DNA from: Mycobacteriales bacterium
Lineage (GTDB): Bacteria > Actinomycetota > Actinomycetes > Mycobacteriales > SCTD01
Direction: 5' to 3'
NCBI GenBank assembly: GCA_030697205.1
Contig: JAUYQP010000042.1
Location: 1-64,000 of the forward strand
DNA length: 64,000 bases
The notes under the pieces are model-generated. The model searched no databases and was not told the origin of the DNA. It saw only the letters and a program-made list of their open reading frames with translations. Of the stretch, positions 54,275-64,000 are shown in pieces (within the stretch, counting starts at the first letter, position 1; each line of letters opens with the position of its first letter). The position numbers and the translations under genes are program-made.

Positions 54275-55753
54275 TCAAGCCGGGTGCCCCAGCGGAGCGG
54301 GTACGGCGTAGAGGTAGCCCTGCCCGAGGTCCACGCCGACCTCACGCAGCGCCTCGTGCTCCGACCGGCGCTCGACCCCCTCGGCGACGACGACCGCGCC
54401 GGTGCGGTGGGCGAAGGACGTGAGCGCGCCGGCGAGCTCGCGACGGGAGGGGTCGGTGTCGATGCCCGACACCAGGCTCATGTCGAGCTTGATGACGTCG
54501 GGGGCGAGCCGCACGACGTGGCGCAGCGAGGCGTAGCCGGCACCCGCGTCGTCGACGGCCAGCCGGAGCCCGGCCCGCCGGTGCGGCTCGAGCGCGGCGC
54601 CGAGCTCGGCGTAGTCGCGGACGGCCTCGTGCTCGCTCACCTCGACGACCACCTGCGACAGCGGCAGCCCGTCGAGCAGCCCCGGCAGCGCGCCCGAGGT
54701 GATGGTCGCGGCGGAGAGGTTGACCGAGACATCCACGCCGGGGCGGAGAGCCTGCAGTCCGCCGCGCGCCGCGGCCACCTCGAGCTCGACGCCGAGCCCC
54801 GCGGCCGTGGCCTCGCGGAACCACACGTCCGGCGGCCGGCCGTCGTCGAAGCGGCTCAGCGCCTCGAGGAAGCCCCGACCCTCGCCCCCGATGGGGACGG
54901 CCGCTTGGAAGACCATCCGCGGCCCACCCGCGGCGAGCACCGCTGCGACCGCTCGGGACGTCGACGTGGCCCGGCGCTCGCTCGCGATCTCCCGCTCGAG
55001 CAGCCGGACGACGGATCGGGCGACGATCCTCAGGAGGTCGACGGCCCGCTCGTCGAGGTCCGGCCGCACCTCGTGCGTGGCTGCGCAGACGGTGCCGTAG
55101 AGCGAGCCGTCCGACAGCTCGACCGGCACCCCGAGGTAGGTCCGCACCCCCGACTGCGCGAGGGCGGGGAGATCGGCCGCGTCCGGGTGCGCGCGGACGT
55201 CGGGGACGAGGGCCGGCAGGCGACCCGAGGCGATCCGGGCGCACAGCGTGGCAGTGAGCGGCTCCACCTGCCCCCGCGTCGCGCCCTCGGCGGTGACGAG
55301 TGACCGCAGGACCCGCTGGTCACCCACGAACCGGCTGAGGAAGGCGGCCGACACCCGAAGACGCTCGCGCACGAAGTCCAGCAGGTCGTCGATCTCGGCA
55401 TCGATGTCGGTGCGGTCCGTGGCCCGACCGAGGCCGGCCGCCTCCACCAGCGCCGCGACGGAGACCGCGACCAGCCGCACGAGGTCCTCGTCGTGGACTG
55501 GTCCGCCCACTGCCGACAGCCGACCGAGCTCGTGCCCAGCAGCGCCCGGCAGGGCGACGCTGACGGCGTCGCCAGCAGGGGTCCAGGCCGACCCGGTCGG
55601 CGGCGCGTGCGGGCCGGTCGCCGCAGCGACCCGACCGTTGGCGGTGACTACCCAGGTGCGGACCCGGGTGCGGGCAGCCAGCAGGGCGAGCAGGGTGGCC
55701 ACCGGCTCGCCCAGGGATCGGACGAGCGGAACGACCTGCCCGTCCGTGGACAT
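54275..55753 (-). CDS. GAF-EAL c-di-GMP phosphodiesterase
   Basis: A 492-residue cytoplasmic protein. Residues 100-260 are a GAF sensor (SAAFLSRFVGDQRVLRSL, TYLGVPVELSDGSLYGTVC). The EAL domain occupies 275-490 with EALSRF (metal Glu), SVNLSA (Asn), VEVSEHE (Glu), AVDDAGAGYASL (Asp pair), IKLDMSLV (Lys) and VAEGVE (Glu), so all catalytic residues are present. It should hydrolyse c-di-GMP, a signal that controls development in actinomycetes. The ATG at 55753 has GAGGAGG 6 nt upstream. The groES promoter overlaps its 3' end. Confidence 0.88.
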   Translation of the reverse strand: MSTDGQVVPLVRSLGEPVATLLALLAARTRVRTWVVTANGRVAAATGPHAPPTGSAWTPAGDAVSVALPGAAGHELGRLSAVGGPVHDEDLVRLVAVSVAALVEAAGLGRATDRTDIDAEIDDLLDFVRERLRVSAAFLSRFVGDQRVLRSLVTAEGATRGQVEPLTATLCARIASGRLPALVPDVRAHPDAADLPALAQSGVRTYLGVPVELSDGSLYGTVCAATHEVRPDLDERAVDLLRIVARSVVRLLEREIASERRATSTSRAVAAVLAAGGPRMVFQAAVPIGGEGRGFLEALSRFDDGRPPDVWFREATAAGLGVELEVAAARGGLQALRPGVDVSVNLSAATITSGALPGLLDGLPLSQVVVEVSEHEAVRDYAELGAALEPHRRAGLRLAVDDAGAGYASLRHVVRLAPDVIKLDMSLVSGIDTDPSRRELAGALTSFAHRTGAVVVAEGVERRSEHEALREVGVDLGQGYLYAVPAPLGHPA

Positions 55754-55865
55754 CGCGACCTCCTCGTGACCCCAATGATCACGATGCCCTACTGCGGGCG
55801 GTGGACATACGGCCGAAAGGGTGACGATCCGATCGGGACCGCCGACCGGTCGGATGGACGGGTCG

Positions 55866-56111
55866 TCACGGCAGCGCGTCGAAGTCCCATGCGTGGGCTC
55901 GTTCGACGGCGTCGACCGGCCGCGGCTCGGTCCAGACCGGGGCGATGGGCCAGCGGGTGATGAGCACGACCCGGTCCTCGCTGCGGAAGACCTCCGCGGT
56001 GCTCGCCCCCGCCTCCAGCGCGTCGGGCACGACGACCCCCCGGACCCAGGCGACGGCCTCGTCGGTGCGCCCGGCGACGCACCGCGCCTCCCACATCCGC
56101 GCGACCGTCAT
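55866..56111 (-). CDS. Small ABM-like protein after tsaD
   Basis: An 81-residue protein: [20 protein letters not shown], then strand-helix-strand with [15 protein letters not shown] and an aromatic end. The pattern fits the dimeric alpha-beta barrel (antibiotic biosynthesis monooxygenase-like) fold, as in many small actinobacterial proteins. No active site can be named. The ATG overlaps the tsaD stop by 4 nt, so it is the last gene of the tsaB-rimI-tsaD operon. Confidence 0.6.
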   Translation of the reverse strand: MTVARMWEARCVAGRTDEAVAWVRGVVVPDALEAGASTAEVFRSEDRVVLITRWPIAPVWTEPRPVDAVERAHAWDFDALP

Positions 56112-57139
56112 CCGCCCAGGCCCGCCGTCACGAGCGTCACCGGCATCGAGGAGTCGGCCGGGAGGTCGAGCGGGCTCGGCGCACGACCCGCCGCCACCAG
56201 CCGCGACCCGAGCGCCGCCACCATCGCGCCGTTGTCGGTGCACAGCCCCGGCCGCGGGACGCGCAGGACGATGCCCGCGGCGTCGCAGCGCTGCTGGGCG
56301 AGCGCGCGCAGCCGGCTGTTGGCCGCCACCCCGCCGCCGATGAGCAGGTGCTCGACGCCGGTGTCGCGGCAGGCCGCCACCGCCTTGGTGGTGAGCACGT
56401 CGACGACGGCCTCCTGGAACGACGCGCACACGTCGGCGACGGGCACCTCGCCCTCGTGGGCCTCGAGCCAGCGGGCGACGGCGGTCTTCAGCCCGGAGAA
56501 GGAGACGTCGTAGGCGCCCTGCACCTTGCCGCGAGGGAAGGCGATCGCCGCCGGGTCGCCCTCGCGGGCAGCCCGGTCGACCGCGGGGCCGCCGGGGAAG
56601 CCGAGGCCGAGCAGCCGGGCGACCTTGTCGAAGGCCTCTCCCGCAGCGTCGTCGACGGTCTGCCCCAGCGGGGTGAGGTCGTGGGTGACGTCGTCGACGC
56701 GCAGCAGACTGGAGTGGCCGCCGGAGACGAGCAGCGCGAGCGCCGGCTCGGGCAGCGGGCCGTGCTCGAGCACGTCGACCGCGACGTGCGCGGCGAGGTG
56801 GTTGACGCCGTACAGCGGGACGTCGAGGGCGAGGCTGTAGGCCTTGGCAGCGGCGACCCCGACGAGCAGGGCACCGGCCAGCCCCGGACCGGCGGTGACC
56901 GCGATCGCGTCGAGGTCGGTGAGCGCGACGCCGGCGTCGGCCAGGGCCCGGCGCACGGTCGGGACCATCGCCTCGACGTGGGCGCGGCTCGCGACCTCGG
57001 GCACGACCCCGCCGAAGCGGGCGTGCTCGTCCACGCTGCTCGCGACCGCGTCGGCGAGCAGCGTCGTGCCCCGCACGATCCCGATGCCGGTCTCGTCGCA
57101 GGAGGTCTCGATGCCGAGGACCAGCGGCTCGTCAGCCAC
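56108..57139 (-). CDS. tsaD: tRNA threonylcarbamoyladenosine transferase subunit TsaD
   Basis: A 343-residue ASKHA-fold protein that moves threonylcarbamoyl to A37 of ANN-reading tRNAs, with TsaB and Tsa[13 protein letters not shown] starts it, [10 protein letters not shown] gives the HxxxH metal motif, SGGHSSL and FSGLKTAVA follow, and [11 protein letters not shown] closes the nucleotide site. The GTG at 57139 lies inside the end of rimI (8-nt overlap). Confidence 0.96.
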   Translation of the reverse strand: MADEPLVLGIETSCDETGIGIVRGTTLLADAVASSVDEHARFGGVVPEVASRAHVEAMVPTVRRALADAGVALTDLDAIAVTAGPGLAGALLVGVAAAKAYSLALDVPLYGVNHLAAHVAVDVLEHGPLPEPALALLVSGGHSSLLRVDDVTHDLTPLGQTVDDAAGEAFDKVARLLGLGFPGGPAVDRAAREGDPAAIAFPRGKVQGAYDVSFSGLKTAVARWLEAHEGEVPVADVCASFQEAVVDVLTTKAVAACRDTGVEHLLIGGGVAANSRLRALAQQRCDAAGIVLRVPRPGLCTDNGAMVAALGSRLVAAGRAPSPLDLPADSSMPVTLVTAGLGG

Positions 57140-57572
57140 GCTGCATCACCCACGCGTCGGTGCCCGAGGGCTGGTAGTAGCCACGACGGACGCCGGTACG
57201 CCGGAAGCCGTGCCGTGCGTAGAGGCGCTGCGCCGGCTCGTTGTCGGCCCGCACCTCCAGGGCGACGGGCGCCTTGCGACGGCGGTCGGCTTCCGCCAGC
57301 AGGTCCTGCAGCAGCAGCGCCCCGATCCCCCTGCCCTGGTGCGACGGGGCCACCGCGACGGTCTGCACGAAGGCCTCGTCGGGGTAGTCGCACAGCCCGG
57401 CGTAGCCCACGACCGACCCCTGGTCCTGCGCCACGACGTAGTGGCGGGTGTCGACCTGGCCGAGCTCGGACCAGAAGGCCCGCGCGCTCCAGCGCTCGTC
57501 GGGGTAGACGACCTGCTCGATCGGCAGCACCTCGTCGAGGTGCCACCACCGCATCCGGGTGAGGGTCGTCAT
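57132..57572 (-). CDS. rimI: Ribosomal-protein-alanine N-acetyltransferase RimI
   Basis: A 146-residue GNAT enzyme. [20 protein letters not shown] is the acetyl-CoA loop near residue 75, and [19 protein letters not shown] the C-terminal motif with the conserved Asn and Tyr. RimI acetylates the N-terminal alanine of ribosomal protein S18. Placement between tsaB and tsaD is typical. It overlaps both neighbours by a few bases. Confidence 0.92.
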   Translation of the reverse strand: MTTLTRMRWWHLDEVLPIEQVVYPDERWSARAFWSELGQVDTRHYVVAQDQGSVVGYAGLCDYPDEAFVQTVAVAPSHQGRGIGALLLQDLLAEADRRRKAPVALEVRADNEPAQRLYARHGFRRTGVRRGYYQPSGTDAWVMQRG

Positions 57573-58282
57573 GCCGTCACCCGCTTGGGGGCTGCGGGCT
57601 GCTCGGCGTCGGGGCGGCGCAGGTAGAGCGGGGTGAGCGGCTCGCTCGGGGCGCCCGCGACGACCCGCACGGCCGCGAGCAGGACGACCGCGTCGGCGCT
57701 GGGGTAGCGGTCGTCGTCGGAGACGTCGAACCCCTCGAAGGCGTCGCGGTGCAGCAGCGCGCCGTCGCCGACGACCCTGCCGGCCGCGTCGGGCTGCGGC
57801 CAGGACGTCTCGCGCAGCCGTCGCGACAGCTCGGCCGGCGCGAGCACCGACGGGCCGGCGAGGCGCTCGCCGTCCTCGTCGTACTCCGCCCAGTAGACCT
57901 CGCGGCGGCGTGCGTCGGTGACCACGAGCCGGCGGCCCGGGTCCTCGGTCCAGGCCCCGACGGCGTCGAGGCTGCAGGCGCCGTAGGCCGGGATGCCGAG
58001 CGCATCGGCCATGGTCGCCGCGGTGACGACCCCGACGCGCAGCCCCGTGAAGGGCCCCGGCCCGAGGCCCACCGCGACCGCGGCGAGGTCGCGCGGCCGC
58101 ACCCCGCGCCGACCCAGCAGCTCGTGGACGCCGGTGGCGAGCAGCTCACCGTGGCGCTTGGCGTCGACCCGCTGCCAGGTGGCCGAGTCGACCCAGCGCG
58201 CCCCGCCGGCGCCGTCGGGCTCGAGCTCGACCAGCGCCGCGGAGACCGCCGGGGTCGAGGTGTCGAGCCCGAGGACGAGCAC
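57569..58282 (-). CDS. tsaB: tRNA threonylcarbamoyladenosine biosynthesis protein TsaB
   Basis: A 237-residue scaffold of the t6A complex. LVLGLDTSTPAVSAALVE starts it and VAVGLGPGPFTGLRVGV is the conserved central loop. It activates TsaD but has no catalytic HxxxH. tsaE, often just upstream, is not here; a lipoprotein and an acyl-CoA ligase precede it instead. The GTG at 58282 has no strong ribosome site and starts 4 nt before the end of the lipoprotein gene region, suggesting re-initiation. Confidence 0.93.
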   Translation of the reverse strand: MLVLGLDTSTPAVSAALVELEPDGAGGARWVDSATWQRVDAKRHGELLATGVHELLGRRGVRPRDLAAVAVGLGPGPFTGLRVGVVTAATMADALGIPAYGACSLDAVGAWTEDPGRRLVVTDARRREVYWAEYDEDGERLAGPSVLAPAELSRRLRETSWPQPDAAGRVVGDGALLHRDAFEGFDVSDDDRYPSADAVVLLAAVRVVAGAPSEPLTPLYLRRPDAEQPAAPKRVTA

Positions 58283-58285
58283 GGC

Positions 58286-58857
58286 TCAGCCGGCGGCGGG
58301 CGGGAGGGCCTCGGAGGTCGAGCCGACGGTGGCGAACCACCGCGAGGGTGCCTGCGTGGTCACCGTGACGTCGAAGGACTTCGGCGCGGGCTGGAAGACG
58401 TCATCGCTGACCGACAGCTCCGACGTCGAGCCCTCCTCGAAGCACGACATCGTCAGCTCGGCCAGCGAGTCGGGCACGGTCGCGACCTCGAGGAAGGTGG
58501 CGCCGTTGCACGCCGCGGTGACCTCGAGCCGGCCGCCCTTGGGCACGGTCACCCGGAAGGTCTGGGTGGTCAGGGTCGGGTCGGCGTCGTTGCCGCCGCG
58601 CGCGAGGTCACCGGCCTCGGCCTCGAGGGTGACGGCCGCGATCTCCGCGGAGGTGGCGGGATAGCGGCCCTTCGGCACCTCGGGCTTGGCCGTGACCTGG
58701 TTGGGGACGCAGCGCTCGGGGATCTCGGTCGCGTTGACGAACTGATCGCAGTCGTCGTCACCCGACGTCGCGAGGGCAGTCGGCTCCGGGGTGGTGGGGT
58801 CCTCGCTGCTGCAGGCGGTGAGCAGCAGCGGGAGGGCAAGCAGGAGGGGGGCGAGCC

Positions 58858-58861
<4 letters not shown>
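58286..58861 (-). CDS. Lipoprotein of unknown function
   Basis: A 191-residue exported lipoprotein. The TTG at 58861 overlaps the TGA of the ligase gene (TTGA), with AAGGAG 8 nt upstream. LRLAPLLLALPLLLTAC is a signal peptide with lipobox LTAC. After a short Thr/Pro linker the mature part has beta strands with four cysteines (DDDCDQF, ERCVPN, AACNGA, MSCFEE), which could form two disulfides. No family is recognised. Confidence 0.75.
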
Positions 58862-60396
<1,535 letters not shown>

Positions 60397-60448
60397 GTCA
60401 CTCCTCGTTCGGTGCGGGTCAGGGCGAATCTAGGGCTCACGGTCGGGG

Positions 60449-61177
60449 TCAGGCCACGCCGAGGTAGGCCTGCTTGACGTAGGGGTCGGCGGCGATCTGG
60501 GCCGTCGGGCCCTCGCGGGCCACCCGGCCGTGCTCGAGGACGATCACCCGCTCGGCGCACCGGAACGCGAAGGACACGTCCTGTTCGACGAGCAGCATCG
60601 TGGTGCCCGACTCCTGGATGCTCTGGATGCCGGCGATGATCGCTTCCTTGACGCCCACCGACAGCCCGAGTGTGGGCTCGTCGAGGAGCAGCAGGGTCGG
60701 GCGCCCCATGAGCGAACGGCCGATCGCGCACTGCTGCTGCTCACCGCCGGACAGGGTGCCGGCCGTCTGCCCGGCGCGCTCCTTCAGCTTGGGGAACAGC
60801 GCGTAGACGCGCTCGAGGTCCTCGGCCCGGGTGTTGGGCTGCTTGCGCAGCCGCCGCGCACCGAGTTCGAGGTTGTCGCGGATGGTGAGCCCCGGGAACA
60901 GCCGGCGACGCTCGGGCGTGTGGACCAGCCCGGACATGACGACGTCGTAGGGCCTCTTCGCGAGCGGGCGGCCGTCGAACTCCACGCTGCCGGTGCAGGT
61001 GTTGAGCCGGGACAGCGCGCGCAGCAGGGTGGTCTTGCCCGCACCGTTGGGCCCGACGACGGCCACGGTCTCGCCCCTGTCGACGTGGAAGGACACGCCG
61101 TCGAGGACCTGCGCCTTGCCGAACGACACCTTGAGGTCCTTCACCTCCAGCACGCGCTCACGCAGTCCGTCACTCAC
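60449..61177 (-). CDS. livF: Branched-chain amino acid ABC transporter ATPase LivF
   Basis: A 242-residue ABC ATPase. Walker A VVGPNGAGKTTLL, signature LSGGEQQQCAIG, Walker B LLLLDEPTLGL and a switch His in LVEQDVS-type position (Gln here, as in many LivF). LivF works with LivG, LivM and LivH and a binding protein to bring in branched-chain amino acids or related amides and acids. The GTG overlaps the livG end by 8 nt. Confidence 0.9.
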   Translation of the reverse strand: MSDGLRERVLEVKDLKVSFGKAQVLDGVSFHVDRGETVAVVGPNGAGKTTLLRALSRLNTCTGSVEFDGRPLAKRPYDVVMSGLVHTPERRRLFPGLTIRDNLELGARRLRKQPNTRAEDLERVYALFPKLKERAGQTAGTLSGGEQQQCAIGRSLMGRPTLLLLDEPTLGLSVGVKEAIIAGIQSIQESGTTMLLVEQDVSFAFRCAERVIVLEHGRVAREGPTAQIAADPYVKQAYLGVA

Positions 61178-61925
61178 CGTCGGTGCCCTCCGTGCTGTCA
61201 GAGTTGGCGTCGGGGTCGCCGCCGAGGTAGGCGCGCACGACGGCGGGGTCGCGCAGGACGACCTCGGGCTCGCCGTCGGCGATGACCCGGCCCTGGTCCA
61301 TCGCGATGACCCTGTCGACGAGCGCCAGCAGCGAGCCGATCTTGTGCTCGACGATGACCAGGGTGACGCCGTCGTCCTTGAGCTGGCGGATCGTGTCGGA
61401 CAGGACCCCGATCTCGTTGGTCGACAGGCCTGCGAAGGGCTCGTCGAGCAGCAGCAGCTCCGGGCCGGTGGCCAGCGCCCGGGCCATCTCGAGGCGCTTG
61501 AGGTCGCCCTCGGACAGCTGGGAGCTCGGGGACGCGGCGCGGTGCGCGAGCCCCACCCGCTGCAGCACCGCCATGGCCTCGGCCTTCACGTCGCCCTTGG
61601 TGCGGCGCACGATGAGCGGGACCATGACGTTGGCCAGCACCGGCAAGTCCGGGAACGGCTTGACGATCTGGAAGGTGCGGGCAACGCCGTTGCCGACCAC
61701 CTTGTGACGCGGCAGCTTGAGCAGGCTCTTGCCGCGCAGCCGGACGTCACCGCTGGTCGGCTTGTCGAACCCGGTGAGGCAGTTGAACAGCGTCGTCTTG
61801 CCGGCGCCGTTGGCGCCGATCAGGCCAACCGCTGAGCCCTGCTCCACGGAGAAGCTGACCTCGTTGACCGCGGTCAGACCCCCGAAGCGGCGGGTGACGG
61901 CCTGGGCCTCGAGCAACGCGGTCAT
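61170..61925 (-). CDS. livG: Branched-chain amino acid ABC transporter ATPase LivG
   Basis: A 251-residue ABC ATPase. Walker A LIGANGAGKTTLFN, a signature of the LivG type (LSEGDLKRLEMARAL), Walker B LLLLDEPFAGL and VIVEHKIG with the switch His. It forms the second nucleotide-binding subunit. The ATG at 61925 overlaps the livM stop by 4 nt (ATGA). Confidence 0.9.
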   Translation of the reverse strand: MTALLEAQAVTRRFGGLTAVNEVSFSVEQGSAVGLIGANGAGKTTLFNCLTGFDKPTSGDVRLRGKSLLKLPRHKVVGNGVARTFQIVKPFPDLPVLANVMVPLIVRRTKGDVKAEAMAVLQRVGLAHRAASPSSQLSEGDLKRLEMARALATGPELLLLDEPFAGLSTNEIGVLSDTIRQLKDDGVTLVIVEHKIGSLLALVDRVIAMDQGRVIADGEPEVVLRDPAVVRAYLGGDPDANSDSTEGTDGE

Positions 61926-63070
61926 GGTGACTCCGTCAGGGCTGCGCCCGCGGCGCGGGACGGGCTGCCGCGGCCGGACAACCGCTGCAGGAGCGGAGGG
62001 ACGAGTCCGCGCGGCGCCACGATGAGCACCACGATGAGCAGCAGCGCGAAGCTCCCGAGCTTGAGCTCCGGGTGCTCGACGAAGACGTCGGACGCCCGGT
62101 CCAGGTAGTAGTTCTGGAGCAGGATCACGGCGTAGGCCCCCAATGCCGGCCCGATGATCGAGCCCGCGCCCCCGAAGGCCGCGATGATGATGATGAGCAG
62201 GCTGAGGTCGACGCCGAGCAGGTCGAGCGCCACAGTGCCGCGGATCTGGGCGTAGATGCCGCCGCCGAAGCCGGCGCAGGCTGCCGAGAGCACGAAGGCC
62301 GCGAGCTTGTAGCGGGTCAGGGGCACACCGGCCGCCTCCGCCGCGAGCTCGTCCTGCTGGATCGAGCGCAGCACGAGGCCCCGCTTGCCGTATCCGAGCA
62401 GCATCAGCCCACCGACGACGAGCACCATGGCGACGAGCGCCACGAAGTAGCTGACGTAGATGTACTGGTCGAAGCCGCCCTTGCCGGCGTAGGTCAGCGG
62501 GCCGAGCACGAGCTTCGCCAGCCCCTCCCCGACCGGTCCGGTAACGGCGCCGTCCTGCACGTTCTTCACGCCGGCGATGCCGTCCTCGCCGCCGAGCTGC
62601 TCCTTGTAGATGAAGGTGAACTGCACCAGGGCGCCGGCGACCGACAGCGTGGCGAGCGCGAGGTAGGGGCCCTTGAGCCGCAGACAGGGGACGCCGATCG
62701 CGACGCCGAGTGCGGCAGCCGTGCCGACGCCAGCCAGCAGCGCGACCTCGTTGGGCACGTCGGGCTGGTACTTGCTGAACAGCGCCACGGTGTAGGCGCC
62801 GGTGCCGATGAAGGCGGCGTGGCCGAAGTTCACCTGGCCGGTGTAGCCGGACAGGATGTCCCAGCTGGCCGCGAACATCACGAAGACCGTCGCGACCGAG
62901 ATCGCCTGCAGCAGCGTGGTGTTCGCGACGAACCGCGGCAGGTAGAGGAGCACGACGGGGATGAGCAGCAGCAGGACCACGTTGGGCGTGGGACGCAGCC
63001 GTCGGCTGCTGCCTGCGGGAGCCCGGCGGGGGGCGTCCGCAGCGGGGGCGGCCTGCTCCGTCGTCGTCAC
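61922..63070 (-). CDS. livM: Branched-chain amino acid ABC transporter permease LivM
   Basis: A 382-residue membrane protein with about ten hydrophobic segments. SGYTGQVNFGHAAFIGTGAY is the conserved LivM stretch and AAFGGAGSIIGPALGAY the coupling-side loop. The GTG at 63070 overlaps the livH stop by 4 nt (GTGA). The basic first 30 residues are cytoplasmic. It pairs with LivH to form the channel. Confidence 0.9.
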   Translation of the reverse strand: MTTTEQAAPAADAPRRAPAGSSRRLRPTPNVVLLLLIPVVLLYLPRFVANTTLLQAISVATVFVMFAASWDILSGYTGQVNFGHAAFIGTGAYTVALFSKYQPDVPNEVALLAGVGTAAALGVAIGVPCLRLKGPYLALATLSVAGALVQFTFIYKEQLGGEDGIAGVKNVQDGAVTGPVGEGLAKLVLGPLTYAGKGGFDQYIYVSYFVALVAMVLVVGGLMLLGYGKRGLVLRSIQQDELAAEAAGVPLTRYKLAAFVLSAACAGFGGGIYAQIRGTVALDLLGVDLSLLIIIIAAFGGAGSIIGPALGAYAVILLQNYYLDRASDVFVEHPELKLGSFALLLIVVLIVAPRGLVPPLLQRLSGRGSPSRAAGAALTESP

Positions 63071-63918
63071 CTGGCCACCTTCCCCAGCAGGCCCTGCGGC
63101 CGGAGCACGAGGGTCGCGAGGATGACGGCCACCGTCACGAGGCCGATCTTGATCCCGCCGTCCTTGACGTTGAAGGCGACGAAGCGGTCGAGGAAGCCGA
63201 TCACCACGGAGGCGAGCACCGTGCCCTGGATGCTGCCGAGACCGCCGAGGATCACGATCGCGAAGGCCTGGGTGAGCGGCAGCAGCCACATCGTCGGCGT
63301 GAGGACGCCGTAGGGGGCCACGAGCACGCCGGCGAGGCCGGCGAGCCCGGCGCCGATCGCGAGGACGTAGAGGGTCACGCGCTCGGGGCGCACCCCGACG
63401 AGCACCGCCGCCTCCTCGTCCTCGGCGACCGCCCGGACCATGCGACCCGCGGGCGAGCGGGTGAGGACGAGGAGCACGACCACGATGGTCACGAGAGCGG
63501 CGACGCCGGCGAGCAGCTCGGTCTGGCGCAGGCCCACGCCGAGCACGCTCACCCGGCCGTCGACGAAGCCTGGCAGCTGGCGCTCGAGCCCGCCGTAGAA
63601 GAACTGCACTGCCGACTGCACGAGGATCGCGACCGCCAGCGTGGCGATGAGGACGGCGACCTCCTGGTGGCGGATGGGCGCGATGACCAGCCGGTCCAGC
63701 AGCACCCCGGCGACCATCGCCGCGGCGACGCCCACCAGCGCGGCGAGGAGCAGCGGTGCGCCCGCGTCCGACGCGGCGTAGGCGCTGTACGCGCCGATCA
63801 TGAAGAACGAGCCGTGCGCGAGGTTGACGATCCCGCCTACGCCGTAGACGAGGGAGAACCCGAGGGCGACCAGCGCGATGGTGGCGCTGGTGAGTGCTCC
63901 TTGGACGAGGACGTCCAC
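63067..63918 (-). CDS. livH: Branched-chain amino acid ABC transporter permease LivH
   Basis: A 283-residue membrane protein with about eight hydrophobic segments. GFSLVYGVGGIVNLAHGSFF and FAIVILGGLGSIQGTVLAS are the LivH consensus stretches. The GTG at 63918 has AAGGAGG close upstream. It is the first liv gene of this strand seen here; the binding protein gene, if present, lies past the window edge. Confidence 0.9.
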   Translation of the reverse strand: MDVLVQGALTSATIALVALGFSLVYGVGGIVNLAHGSFFMIGAYSAYAASDAGAPLLLAALVGVAAAMVAGVLLDRLVIAPIRHQEVAVLIATLAVAILVQSAVQFFYGGLERQLPGFVDGRVSVLGVGLRQTELLAGVAALVTIVVVLLVLTRSPAGRMVRAVAEDEEAAVLVGVRPERVTLYVLAIGAGLAGLAGVLVAPYGVLTPTMWLLPLTQAFAIVILGGLGSIQGTVLASVVIGFLDRFVAFNVKDGGIKIGLVTVAVILATLVLRPQGLLGKVAR

Positions 63919-63957
63919 GTGCCTCCTTCTGGAGTCCGGCGAGAGGGGCGCGGAGCG

Positions 63958-64000
63958 GGTCCGACGGCGCGGCGCTCAGCAGAGCGCCCGCCGCCGGACC
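63958..64000 (-). other. Long hairpin upstream of livH
   Basis: Outer arms GGTCCGACGGCG and CGCCGCCGGACC (11 of 12 paired) enclose GGCGCTC-AGCA-GAGCGCC. It lies 40 nt before livH at the window edge. Hairpins between a livK-type binding-protein gene and livHMGF commonly lower downstream expression, which fits here, but the upstream gene is not visible. Confidence 0.5.

Overview
The window is a 64 kb piece of a high-GC (roughly 72% by eye) actinomycete chromosome. GTG and TTG starts are common and genes often overlap by 1-4 nt. The order of housekeeping and developmental genes (sucCD, an M23 peptidase, pcrA; then guaB3-guaB-DUF5319-bldM, whiD, groEL-groES, tsaD-rimI-tsaB) matches a block conserved in filamentous and other Actinomycetia. 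I cannot name the genus. No rRNA, tRNA, CRISPR array or prophage was seen.

Layout. 1-11.1 kb: the end of kynureninase, sucD-sucC, a sortase-anchored CocE/NonD hydrolase, a stand-alone B12-binding domain divergent from an AccD-AccA fusion, a lipase, an M23 peptidase with a structured leader, and pcrA. 11.2-20.3 kb: a VapBC pair, a PIG-L/SnoaL/SDR operon, small envelope proteins, an M28 peptidase coupled to an acVLRF1-type peptidyl-tRNA hydrolase by a probable CTG start, an S15 hydrolase, a broken hydrolase and an MscL-like channel. 20.4-31.5 kb is the accessory region: an element with inverted terminal repeats carrying MNT-HepT, an SDR, a GNAT, an M14 carboxypeptidase, an LPATG-anchored DUF6351 protein, and two paralogous XRE plus nucleotidyltransferase modules. 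The second of these modules sits on a small island flanked by direct repeats of the guaA 3' end. 31.5-44.4 kb: guaA, large secreted proteins, two tandem S8 proteases, guaB3 and guaB. 44.5-49.2 kb: DUF5319, bldM with a degenerate kinase partner, a TPR protein, a MerR/B12 regulator and whiD. 49.4-64 kb: an M15 peptidase, an S8 protease, groEL-groES under CIRCE, a GAF-EAL protein, the tsaD-rimI-tsaB operon, a lipoprotein, an acyl-CoA ligase and livHMGF.

The main find is the clustering of three nucleotidyltransferase-fold toxin-antitoxin-like modules within 11 kb. One has transposon-like ends (22-nt inverted repeats, 21/22 identical, plus a 10-bp flanking duplication). Another is bounded by 47-49 bp copies of the guaA terminus. 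Neither has a transposase or integrase in the window. Their first genes share a start geometry (a TAnnnT hexamer 6-7 nt before the start codon) that suggests leaderless transcripts.

Other themes: many secreted peptidases and hydrolases (S8 x3 plus one remnant, S15-like x2, M14, M15, M23, M28), two of the exported hydrolase-like proteins with LPXTG-type anchors; and a developmental block in which a BldM orthologue is translationally coupled to a kinase-like protein that has lost its ATP-binding motifs, behind a palindrome resembling a BldM site.
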